A stretch of DNA of 19,583 bases, taken from NCBI GenBank assembly GCA_030666985.1, contig DAOUWT010000015.1:1-19583 (forward strand), given 5' to 3'. A program made the translations under genes and the position numbers. The stretch's first letter is position 1; every line of letters starts with the position of its first letter. The stretch comes from Chloroflexota bacterium. Lineage in GTDB: Bacteria; Chloroflexota; Anaerolineae; Anaerolineales; UBA11858. Positions 7,310-13,406 of this stretch are shown here, piece after piece. Under the pieces are notes generated by a model. It made no database searches and was not told the DNA's origin. It saw only the letters and a list, made by a program, of their open reading frames with translations.

Positions 7310-8479
7310 TCAGTTCTCACCAATCACTTCTATGGACTGAATCATGTCGTCAAAGGCTGCTAGTGCTGGCACGAACATTTTGTCAGGTTGTTCGTTGAGT
7401 TGTTCTTCCACGCCAGTTACATAGTCCATGAAATTTTCGTAAAAGGCGTCGTCCATTGTGACTTCGTCTGGGTTTGGTAAGTCATCGTGTTTAACAGGGA
7501 GAATGGCGCTGATATAATATTGCCCATCATTGGTCAATCCCTGAAAGGCATAGAACATATCCTGATTATTGATCGGCCAGGCAGCTTGCCCATATTGGGT
7601 CAGAAAGCGCACCCCAGAACCGTTTTGAAAGTCAATGTATTTTACCTTCGTCTGCATAAACTGCCCTGCGTTGAAAACCGGCAAAAAAGGAATTTCTTCG
7701 GGATTGGAGGGTTTATTTATTAAAAGTTGCTGCAATTGATCGATAGTATCCCCAGCCACAGAATTAATGGCCGTGTAAGCCCCAACAGGGAAGACCATGA
7801 TCTGAGGCTCATGAAAGGTATCTGACAGCGGATATCCATTAAACGAGAATAGGTAGTGTTCTGGAATGTTCCACGATTCTGTGGCAACATTTGCTTCAGC
7901 AGGGATAGTTTCGGGGGCGATGGTTTCAAACCAAAGTGCGCTATAGGAGAAGCTCACTCCCTGATAGGCAATATCAGGTTCTTGAACCGGCTCCGTAGTT
8001 TCTACCTGGCCTTCTTCTGGAACTGGTGTGCATAGTAGTGGCGGGGTTGGGATAGGGAGGTCTCCCAAATCGTTATTGTTTTCATCTGATTCTTTGACAT
8101 CATTTTCAGTATCGACGGTTATTGTTCCACCAGGAGGGTTAGCACCTAGATTAAAACAAATTTCTTCACCCACCTGTAGTCCATCTGAGCTTTCGATGAG
8201 TTCTGAGCCTGCATAAATTGTAAATTCTCCTGCGGGGGTTTTTCCTTGATTTCTAACGCAGATTGTCGTTTCAAGGTATCCATATTCTTCTACACAATTA
8301 CCAACCCCCCAAGTAAGTGACCCGAAATCCATTGATACCCATCCATCAAGAACTAGGTCAGGCAAATTCTCTTTTTCGTTATTTGATGCCTTTTCAGGTA
8401 CTTGACATGCTAATGATATTATCACAAGTACTGATAATATGAGAATCCAACGGATGAAGAGTGTCTTATATCTATTCAT
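7310..8479 (-). CDS. Lipoprotein with CARDB-like domain
   Basis: A 389-residue exported lipoprotein. The longest frame begins at 8566, but the ATG at 8477-8479 has GGAGG seven bases upstream and starts a classic lipoprotein signal peptide: basic MNRYK, a hydrophobic core, and an ISLAC box with C25. Residues about 38-140 form a CARDB-type beta-sandwich (LPDLVLDG at its start, VRNQG in the middle, ESDENNN near its end, the usual adhesion-domain signature). A short proline/threonine linker follows. The C-terminal half, from about 175, begins GVSFSYSALWFET and is a mixed alpha/beta domain common in Chloroflexota lipoproteins, for which I know no activity. It lies between the beta-propeller-like lipoprotein and a terminator-like hairpin (8527-8568) that separates it from the membrane protein gene upstream. 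Confidence 0.86.
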   Translation of the reverse strand: MNRYKTLFIRWILILSVLVIISLACQVPEKASNNEKENLPDLVLDGWVSMDFGSLTWGVGNCVEEYGYLETTICVRNQGKTPAGEFTIYAGSELIESSDGLQVGEEICFNLGANPPGGTITVDTENDVKESDENNNDLGDLPIPTPPLLCTPVPEEGQVETTEPVQEPDIAYQGVSFSYSALWFETIAPETIPAEANVATESWNIPEHYLFSFNGYPLSDTFHEPQIMVFPVGAYTAINSVAGDTIDQLQQLLINKPSNPEEIPFLPVFNAGQFMQTKVKYIDFQNGSGVRFLTQYGQAAWPINNQDMFYAFQGLTNDGQYYISAILPVKHDDLPNPDEVTMDDAFYENFMDYVTGVEEQLNEQPDKMFVPALAAFDDMIQSIEVIGEN

Positions 8480-8486
8480 TTCAAAA

Positions 8487-8491
8487 CCTCC
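8487..8491 (-). promoter_or_regulatory. Shine-Dalgarno site deciding the CARDB lipoprotein start
   Basis: GGAGG on the minus strand, seven bases before the ATG at 8477-8479. Together with the signal peptide that begins there, it rules against the longer frame starting at 8566, which would bury the signal peptide. Confidence 0.75.
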
Positions 8492-8526
8492 AATAATATC
8501 CCTATATTTGCAACAGCTAAAAATAT

Positions 8527-8568
8527 TAGTGGTGCAACGCATCCAAAAGCGGATGCAATGCACCACTA
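8527..8568 (-). terminator. Terminator-like REP hairpin after the W-module membrane protein gene
   Basis: The arms TAGTGGTGCAACGCATCC (8527-8544) and GGATGCAATGCACCACTA (8551-8568) pair at 16 of 18 positions with a six-base loop. On the minus strand the hairpin begins seven bases after the TAG at 8576-8578 and is followed by a run of five T (8519-8523), fitting a rho-independent terminator. It shares the GGTGCAACGCA/TGCAATGCACC core, and the same two mismatched positions, with the hairpin at 12124-12168. Confidence 0.7.
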
Positions 8569-8575
8569 CCGCAAA

Positions 8576-9439
8576 CTAAAACCCCAACCACGGTAAAACT
8601 TCCTGATAAAGAGTCAGCGTCATCATCCCCAATCCACCTACCAAGAGGAGGATGCCGAAGAAAAGCCGTCCCAGGCCATTGATGACGGCGCTGCAACCAC
8701 GCTTCTCCCTGCGGCGTCCCCAATCATCTTCAACGATGGCCCGGCGGGTGATGATGGATTTGAGACCGCCATGCAGCATGATCAATCCTAAAACGCTCAC
8801 CAACGCACCCCCGCCGCCCATCTTTAGGATTTCGGTGAGATCACCCGGTCCCATTTGAATCTGGTATCCAGGCAAGAATTGGAAAGCCACCAACGAAATG
8901 CCGCCAATGACCACCAGAGCAATTAAGCCGCCAATTAAGAGACTAAATAAGCAAGAACCGCCGCGTTGCTTTTTCACAGGGATACGTTTTGGAGCGGCAA
9001 GATTTGGCGCGGGTTGAGCAGCCAATTGCCAGGTCTTCCCATTCCAGATAGACCAGCCCCCCGAGTTGGGGTCTTGGTACCACCACCGGCCTTGTGCATC
9101 CTGGACGGTACCATCTTTCCCGGCGGAGCGTGACCTCCGCTTCTTCCGCTTTTTAAGGCGAGAAATGGCGAAGATAGTTCCCAGCATCAAAACCAAGAAA
9201 ACTCCCCTGAGATTCATGTGCGCTCCTGGAGAATAAGACCTTTGATACGGAATCCACGGAGAAGGCAATTCGTCTTCTGTCAGAAAAAAATCGCCCACGC
9301 CCAGAGATGATGGCTGGTTGTTATCAACGACTTGAGGGGCATCTACCGTTTTTGCAGAGGCTCCATAGTGGGTTGTAGAAAGAGTCAAAATAAATAGAGC
9401 TAATATCAATAACAGGAAAGGGTGTCTCCGTAATTTCAT
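8576..9439 (-). CDS. Exported membrane protein with W-rich module
   Basis: A 287-residue protein. The longest frame begins at 9508, but the ATG at 9437-9439 has GGAGA six bases upstream and starts a clear signal peptide (MKLRRH, then a hydrophobic core to about residue 21, then an ASA-type cleavage site). A TM helix (about 77-94) is followed by a strongly basic segment (KKRKKRR, about 96-104), so this side should be cytoplasmic. Residues about 111-137 are the tryptophan module also seen in the 725-aa and FHA proteins (QD, GRWW, GGW, WNGKTW). Three more hydrophobic segments lie at about 163-190, 208-226 and 255-277. No enzymatic motif is visible. The shared module links this gene to region A although about 3 kb of lipoprotein genes and repeats lie between. 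It ends just before a terminator-like hairpin. Confidence 0.82.
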   Translation of the reverse strand: MKLRRHPFLLLILALFILTLSTTHYGASAKTVDAPQVVDNNQPSSLGVGDFFLTEDELPSPWIPYQRSYSPGAHMNLRGVFLVLMLGTIFAISRLKKRKKRRSRSAGKDGTVQDAQGRWWYQDPNSGGWSIWNGKTWQLAAQPAPNLAAPKRIPVKKQRGGSCLFSLLIGGLIALVVIGGISLVAFQFLPGYQIQMGPGDLTEILKMGGGGALVSVLGLIMLHGGLKSIITRRAIVEDDWGRRREKRGCSAVINGLGRLFFGILLLVGGLGMMTLTLYQEVLPWLGF

Positions 9440-9445
9440 GAGTTT

Positions 9446-9450
9446 TCTCC
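9446..9450 (-). promoter_or_regulatory. Shine-Dalgarno site deciding the W-module membrane protein start
   Basis: GGAGA on the minus strand, six bases before the ATG at 9437-9439, at the start of the signal peptide. The upstream in-frame extension to 9508 is proline/glycine-rich and reads through repeat-like sequence. Confidence 0.6.
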
Positions 9451-9459
9451 AAGTGCTGT

Positions 9460-9560
9460 AATGGTCAACGCCCCCCGGCCCCCAAGTCTGAGGGAGTGTT
9501 CCCCCCAAAGCCTGCCCTGAGCAGAGGCGAAGGGTCTGGGGTTAGGGGGGCAATGCCGAG
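9460..9560. repeat. C/G-rich dispersed-repeat-like sequence
   Basis: Between two genes lies C-rich sequence followed by CTGCCCTGAGCAGAGGCGAA and a G-rich run ending near 9550. CCTGAGC...GAAGGG words of this kind recur as short intergenic repeats in many bacterial and metagenome contigs. It is not coding on either strand in a convincing way. The family assignment is from memory and weak. Confidence 0.4.
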
Positions 9561-9571
9561 ATGCCAGTACA

Positions 9572-9919
9572 TCAGGCATCCAAAGAGCGCATATATCCCT
9601 CGTAAGCCTTAGCCAAATTTGTCTCAATATCATCGTGAAGCGGAATTTGTTTATAGGGGTTCAGTTTTGCGGCTCCGAAGATTTTCTTAGCACAACGGCT
9701 GCAAAGCAGATAGCCGATCAATACTCTCCGCTTCCGGTAGATAAAAGCGTTGAGCGACATGGCATTTCCCCCCTTGACCTTAATGAAATCAAGGTTGCTG
9801 CCGCACCCTGGGCAGACCTCGCCATCATTGAACCAATGATACTTGATCGCGTCTCCAAACTGGCGTTGCGCTTGGCGAAACATCTGCTCTAAAGCGTTAT
9901 TGATATATTTGTCGTCCAT
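9572..9919 (-). CDS. Small protein with two CxxC pairs, probable zinc site
   Basis: A 115-residue soluble protein. The frame is open to 9952, but the ATG at 9917-9919 is preceded by AGGAGAT at usable distance and begins the acidic/helical N-terminus MDDKYINNALEQMF. Two cysteine pairs, C36/C39 (CPGC) and C73/C76 (CSRC), are spaced to form one treble-clef or zinc-ribbon-like site. Between them is a hydrophobic/basic stretch (AFIYRKRRVLIGYLL). The C-terminus is helical. There is no signal peptide. I do not recognise the family; a nucleic-acid or protein-binding zinc protein is possible. It has its own promoter-like TATAAT upstream (9983-9988), and the neighbouring glycan locus is insulated from it by a strong terminator. 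Confidence 0.78.
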   Translation of the reverse strand: MDDKYINNALEQMFRQAQRQFGDAIKYHWFNDGEVCPGCGSNLDFIKVKGGNAMSLNAFIYRKRRVLIGYLLCSRCAKKIFGAAKLNPYKQIPLHDDIETNLAKAYEGYMRSLDA

Positions 9920-9982
9920 ATTGAATTTATCTCCTGTGAAAGCAGTTTGCAAATGTGCCTAAATCTAGCGATTTACATGAGG

Positions 9983-9988
9983 ATTATA
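9983..9988 (-). promoter_or_regulatory. Consensus -10 element (TATAAT)
   Basis: A perfect TATAAT on the minus strand lies 63 bases before the ATG at 9919. There is no good -35 at 16-18 bases; the expected position is occupied by three phased GGATTNN heptamers (9999-10019 on the plus strand), which suggests an activator-dependent promoter. Confidence 0.45.
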
Positions 9989-9998
9989 ACAGGAAAGC

Positions 9999-10019
9999 GG
10001 ATTCTGGATTACGGATTGC
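9999..10019. repeat. Three tandem GGATTNN heptamers
   Basis: GGATTCT, GGATTAC and GGATTGC follow each other without gaps on the plus strand, over the expected -35 region of the promoter for the small CxxC protein. They may be iteron-like binding sites for a regulator or simply a low-complexity intergenic repeat. Confidence 0.5.
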
Positions 10020-10088
10020 AGACGGAAATTACCTTCCAACTCAGGAGGTAGACAATGGACATATTTTGAGGAGAGCTGATGATTAAAC

Positions 10089-10124
10089 AAAAAAGCGGCT
10101 GAGAAATTTCTCAGCCGCTTTTTT
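10089..10124 (-). terminator. Perfect bidirectional rho-independent terminator
   Basis: AAAAAAGCGGCTGAGAAA (10089-10106) is followed directly by its exact reverse complement (10107-10124), giving a GC-rich stem flanked by six A and six T on both strands. It ends the glycan operon after the gene at 10175-11950 and would also stop transcripts from the other side. Confidence 0.92.
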
Positions 10125-10145
10125 GGGCGATTTACCAAATCGCCC
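10125..10145 (-). repeat. Second hairpin abutting the terminator
   Basis: GGGCGATTT (10125-10133) and AAATCGCCC (10137-10145) form a perfect nine-bp stem with a three-base loop, immediately adjacent to the main terminator. On the minus strand it would be transcribed first, so the 3' end of the glycan operon carries two tandem hairpins. Confidence 0.7.
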
Positions 10146-10174
10146 CACATGGGGAAGTGAATGATTACAATCGG

Positions 10175-11950
10175 TCAGTATAATTCATCAAACTCCAAGC
10201 GCAATTGACGTACCCAAACCTCTTTTTGCTTGCATATTTCAACAGTTTTTTGGGCAGCGCCACTTTTTATAATGTCAATTGAGGTAATAATCACTCCTTG
10301 GATGTCATGGCGATCAATTAAGCTATCTAAATCATCTAAGTCGCCGAAGACTGTCAGGTCATGGATGCTGCGTTTCTTTTTAAGCGGGTTATCATCGACA
10401 AAGCCAATCGGTTTGTAGCCTAGAGCTAGATTCTGCTGACATTCTCGGAGAGCTAAGGCTCCGCCGTCCCCGGCTCCATAAATCAGGACACGTGTCTCGT
10501 CTTGGCGCTGGACTGCCTGGGCGAAGCGGTCCAACAGACGGAAGGAGAAACGCGACCCAATCAGAAAAAAGAGCATAAAGATGCCGTAGAGAATGAAAAT
10601 AACATTGGCTTCGTCTTGCAAGGGATACACTAACCCAACTACTCCGGCTGCCAAGCTAGCTCCACCTACTGTGGCTACAAAAAAACGAAAAGCATCTCCA
10701 AAGCTAATGTAACGCCAAACTCCGCGATACACACCGAAAACAAAAAAGGCCGTAAACGTAGAGGCAATAATAATCGGTAAAGTTTTTAAGTAACGCTCTA
10801 GATAAAAAGCATCTAAGGGCAATTTAAACTGAATAGGATAGGCTAAATAATAAGCGAAGGCAATTAAAAAGAAATCTAGAAACACCTCCAAAACCCGCCG
10901 TCGATAAGTAAGATCAACCATCCAATTCGCCAGCACCCCCAATTGTTTTCTCTCAGTTGGGGCGACATCGGCGACTTTTAGCTGGCCCAAATAGGCTGTA
11001 AACAAGGTGAAAATGAGTACAACAGCAGGTATTAAAACCAGGCTCAAAGTATAGGATAACGCTTCCAGGAAGATTGCGGCTAAACCGGAAATCAGGGCAA
11101 CGCCTAGTAATACCAGCAATGTTTGGCGCTCGTTCAGCCCCAGGGCTACCAGGCGATGAGAAGTGTGATCGCGTCCTCCCTGCGTTGGTGATTGTCCTCG
11201 CATCAGGCGTGTTAACGAGACCATGATAGTGTCTAAGATGGGCAACAAGAAAATCAAGGTGGGAATCCCTACCACCGCAAAGACATTAGAGGCTTGAGGT
11301 TCACGCGCAATAGCCAGGCTGCTCAGGGTTAAGCCCAAGAACAAACTGCCGCCATCCCCCATAAAAATAGATGCTGGAGGAAAGTTGAAAACTAAGAAAC
11401 CTAGAATGGCACCAGCAATCGACGAAGCCAAGAGCATAAAAGCATCATTGCCAGCTTGCCAGAAGAAATAAACCAGGAAACCCGAAACAATCAGCGCAGT
11501 CCCGCCGGCTAAACCATCCATATTGTCGAGCAAATTGAGCGCATTGGCGAGTCCAACCAGCCAGACAAACGAGACAGCAACATTGGCAATCGGCCAGGGG
11601 AAAAATTCTGTGGTGTACCCTGAAAAAATCACGGCTGAGGCGGCCAGGAACAAGCCAACAAGTTTTGCTTGAGGAGAGATGCCGCGAAGGTCGTCGATGA
11701 TTCCAAGTAAAAATGCTACCCCTGAACCAATTAGCAAGCCCCAAGGCAATTGCATTTTTGTCCCCGTTGACAGCACGGCTAAGGCAAAGGCGGCAAAGAT
11801 AGCTATGCCCCCCAAGCTTGGCGTCGGTTGACTATGCCAGCGATCTTGGCGTGGTTGTGCCACTTGGCCGGTCTTTTTTGTGGCCCAGCGAACCAAAGGT
11901 ACAAGTATTAAACTAGAACTTAATGAAATTAGAAATGCTAAAAGGGACAT
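10175..11950 (-). CDS. WecA/MraY-like phosphoglycosyl transferase fused to CapD/FlaA1-like membrane and Rossmann region
   Basis: A 591-residue polytopic protein. Residues 1 to about 320 are a GT4-type polyprenyl-phosphate sugar-1-phosphate transferase: about ten TM helices with the family's conserved acidic motifs IIDD (84-87), NLLDNMDGLAGG (139-150) and FMGDGG (196-201), and a GRDHTSHRL loop (259-267) in place of the usual H-rich motif. This enzyme starts lipid-linked glycan synthesis by loading a sugar phosphate onto undecaprenyl phosphate. Residues about 350-465 add a four-helix block with VYRGVWRYIS, as at the N-terminus of CapD/FlaA1 proteins. Residues about 485-585 are a Rossmann-like domain (YGAGDGG at 491-497; IGFVDDNP). 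The C-terminal SDR catalytic domain of true CapD/FlaA1 is missing, so the second half is probably regulatory or sugar-nucleotide binding. AAGGA precedes the ATG. Confidence 0.9.
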   Translation of the reverse strand: MSLLAFLISLSSSLILVPLVRWATKKTGQVAQPRQDRWHSQPTPSLGGIAIFAAFALAVLSTGTKMQLPWGLLIGSGVAFLLGIIDDLRGISPQAKLVGLFLAASAVIFSGYTTEFFPWPIANVAVSFVWLVGLANALNLLDNMDGLAGGTALIVSGFLVYFFWQAGNDAFMLLASSIAGAILGFLVFNFPPASIFMGDGGSLFLGLTLSSLAIAREPQASNVFAVVGIPTLIFLLPILDTIMVSLTRLMRGQSPTQGGRDHTSHRLVALGLNERQTLLVLLGVALISGLAAIFLEALSYTLSLVLIPAVVLIFTLFTAYLGQLKVADVAPTERKQLGVLANWMVDLTYRRRVLEVFLDFFLIAFAYYLAYPIQFKLPLDAFYLERYLKTLPIIIASTFTAFFVFGVYRGVWRYISFGDAFRFFVATVGGASLAAGVVGLVYPLQDEANVIFILYGIFMLFFLIGSRFSFRLLDRFAQAVQRQDETRVLIYGAGDGGALALRECQQNLALGYKPIGFVDDNPLKKKRSIHDLTVFGDLDDLDSLIDRHDIQGVIITSIDIIKSGAAQKTVEICKQKEVWVRQLRLEFDELY

Positions 11951-12123
11951 TTCGTTCGTCCTTCTTTCTAAACTACTTTAGCTATACATCATTTTGGTCT
12001 ACAATTAGGGCAATCGAGTACGCCGCCCCCACCCTGCCTCCCCCAAATGCGACGAAAAGATGTCGAATTTAGGGGAGGGGCGATATATCTTCCGCTCCAT
12101 CTAAACGCGGCGAAAAGATGAGG
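11951..12123. other. Repeat-rich intergenic region upstream of the WecA-like gene
   Basis: No gene is seen. It holds the 13-mer CTAAAGTAGTTTA (minus strand, 11969-11981), shared with the region A promoter spacer. It also holds a 17-bp inverted repeat with two mismatches (12037-12053 and 12062-12078) and an 18-base direct repeat matching at 16 positions (12045-12062 and 12103-12120, core CGAAAAGATG). I do not see a clear -35/-10 pair for the downstream gene. Confidence 0.5.
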
Positions 12124-12168
12124 GCAGGTGCAACGCACTTCTAAAGTCTTGAAGTGCAATGCACCTGC
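12124..12168. repeat. REP-like hairpin after the glycosyltransferase gene
   Basis: GCAGGTGCAACGCACTTC (12124-12141) and GAAGTGCAATGCACCTGC (12151-12168) pair at 16 of 18 positions with a nine-base loop, starting two bases after the TAG of the glycosyltransferase gene. It has the same core and the same mismatched positions as the hairpin at 8527-8568. No T run follows directly, so it is a less typical terminator and more likely an RNA 3'-end stabiliser. Confidence 0.75.
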
Positions 12169-12170
12169 TG

Positions 12171-13400
12171 CTATAAAATACCTAGATTTTGATAGAGGGC
12201 CAAATATTGCTCTAAAATTGCACCCTGGCTGAAGTGTGCGGAAGCAATGCGGCGGCTCTCCTGGCCCATGTGGCGACGTAAGTCAGGTTCGGCTAGTAAT
12301 TTTTGCAGGGCGGCAGCCAAGGTCCCCGCATCTTTCTTGGGAACTAAGAAGCCGTTTTCACCATTTTGGATGACGATGCGGCAGCCCTCAATATCCGTGC
12401 CCACTAGGGGGAGGCCTGAAGCAGCCGCCTCAAGAAGGAATAGTGGCACACCTTCGTGGTAACTTGGCAAAACGGCGATATCTGCCTGACGCAGCAGTGC
12501 GGGCATGTCGGCGCGGTGGCCCAGAAACTCGACTGTGCCTTCTGCCTGCCATTCTGCTAATTTTTCGTCGGGGATGCAGGCCAAGTTGCCTGGGTCGGGG
12601 TCGCCCGCGAGCAAGAAACGTGCCTCCGGACCACTTTTACGAATAATCCGCGCCGCTTCTACGAATTCAGCTATGCCTTTGTCCCACAAGAGGCGGGAGG
12701 CCATGAGGATGGTGGGGGACTCGCTCTGGCCCTCACTCGCGCTTTCATCCGCACCCCTGCCCGCGCCCCCAGCGCCCTCACCCCTGTCACCCTCACCCCT
12801 GGCCCCTCTCCCAGAGGGAGAGGGGGAGGAGGGGGAGAAGCGTGATAAATCAACGCCGGTGCCAGGGATGATGGTGGTTTCTTCCTCGGGGACGATGTTT
12901 AAATCCGCCAGGACGCTACGATCGCCACGGGTTTGGAAGGCGGTGTGGTATCCATCCCCCCCCAAGGCCCAACGCAGCAGGGGCAGCACCAATTTCCGCA
13001 ACCAAGCCGCCTGGGTTGATTCGCCGAAGAGGTACCCCAGCCCGGTGAAGTTGTTGATCACTACGGGCACACGCGCCAGCCGCGCCGCCAACGAGCCGTA
13101 GAGCACCGGCTTGATGGTGAAGTGGTGGACCGCCGCGGGATGCAACTCCCGGTAGAGACGGTACAAGGCAACGGTTGAGGCCACCTCACGCCAGGGGCGG
13201 GTGCTGCGGCGCTCCAAACCCCAGGGCAGCCAATGGAAACCCATTTCTTGGATTCGCTCCGTGTAATCCCCCGGAGGGCAAACCAGGAGAACGTCCAGGC
13301 CGCTTTCCTCCAGAGCTTGTGCGAGGGGAAGGCGGAAGTTGTAGAGTACCCAGTCCCAGTTGGCGACTAGAAGAACTGGAGGAGAAGAAATTGTTACCAT
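12171..13400 (-). CDS. Family 4 glycosyltransferase with in-frame repeat insertion
   Basis: A 409-residue GT-B fold glycosyltransferase. It resembles enzymes that add a sugar to a lipid-linked acceptor on the cytoplasmic face (PglA-like). Residues 1 to about 185 are the acceptor domain (LLVANWDWVLYNFRLPLA at the start; HHFTIKPVLYGSLAAR; NNFTGLGYLF). About 229-409 are the nucleotide-sugar domain, with ILMASRLLWDKG, the EX7E pair E316/E324 in SYHEGVPLFLLEAAASG, and a typical end. Residues about 191-226, at the linker between the two domains, are a foreign-looking Ser/Pro/Gly/Arg/Glu segment encoded by a dispersed repeat (12723-12830) that keeps the frame. The ATG at 13398-13400 lies six bases after the stop of the upstream gene and lacks a clear Shine-Dalgarno site, so translation is probably coupled. 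Confidence 0.9.
   Translation of the reverse strand: MVTISSPPVLLVANWDWVLYNFRLPLAQALEESGLDVLLVCPPGDYTERIQEMGFHWLPWGLERRSTRPWREVASTVALYRLYRELHPAAVHHFTIKPVLYGSLAARLARVPVVINNFTGLGYLFGESTQAAWLRKLVLPLLRWALGGDGYHTAFQTRGDRSVLADLNIVPEEETTIIPGTGVDLSRFSPSSPSPSGRGARGEGDRGEGAGGAGRGADESASEGQSESPTILMASRLLWDKGIAEFVEAARIIRKSGPEARFLLAGDPDPGNLACIPDEKLAEWQAEGTVEFLGHRADMPALLRQADIAVLPSYHEGVPLFLLEAAASGLPLVGTDIEGCRIVIQNGENGFLVPKKDAGTLAAALQKLLAEPDLRRHMGQESRRIASAHFSQGAILEQYLALYQNLGIL
12723..12830. repeat. CCCTCACCCC-type dispersed repeat inside a glycosyltransferase gene
   Basis: C-rich sequence with several CCCTCAC words surrounds a perfect 10-bp hairpin, CCCCTCTCCC (12803-12812) / GGGAGAGGGG (12816-12825) with loop AGA. 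Composition differs sharply from flanking coding sequence. It encodes about 36 extra residues between the two glycosyltransferase domains without breaking the frame. Its 13-mer CACCCTCACCCCT also occurs at 5873-5885. Confidence 0.72.
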
Positions 13401-13406
13401 ATTTGG

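Noticed and set aside
9999..10019. Possible CRISPR or replication-origin iterons
   Set aside because: Only three 7-bp units without spacers, no cas genes and no replication gene nearby.
12505..13101. 198-residue plus-strand frame opposite the glycosyltransferase
   Set aside because: The minus-strand frame carries complete GT-B motifs; the plus-strand frame is Ser/Pro-rich antisense of the repeat insertion.
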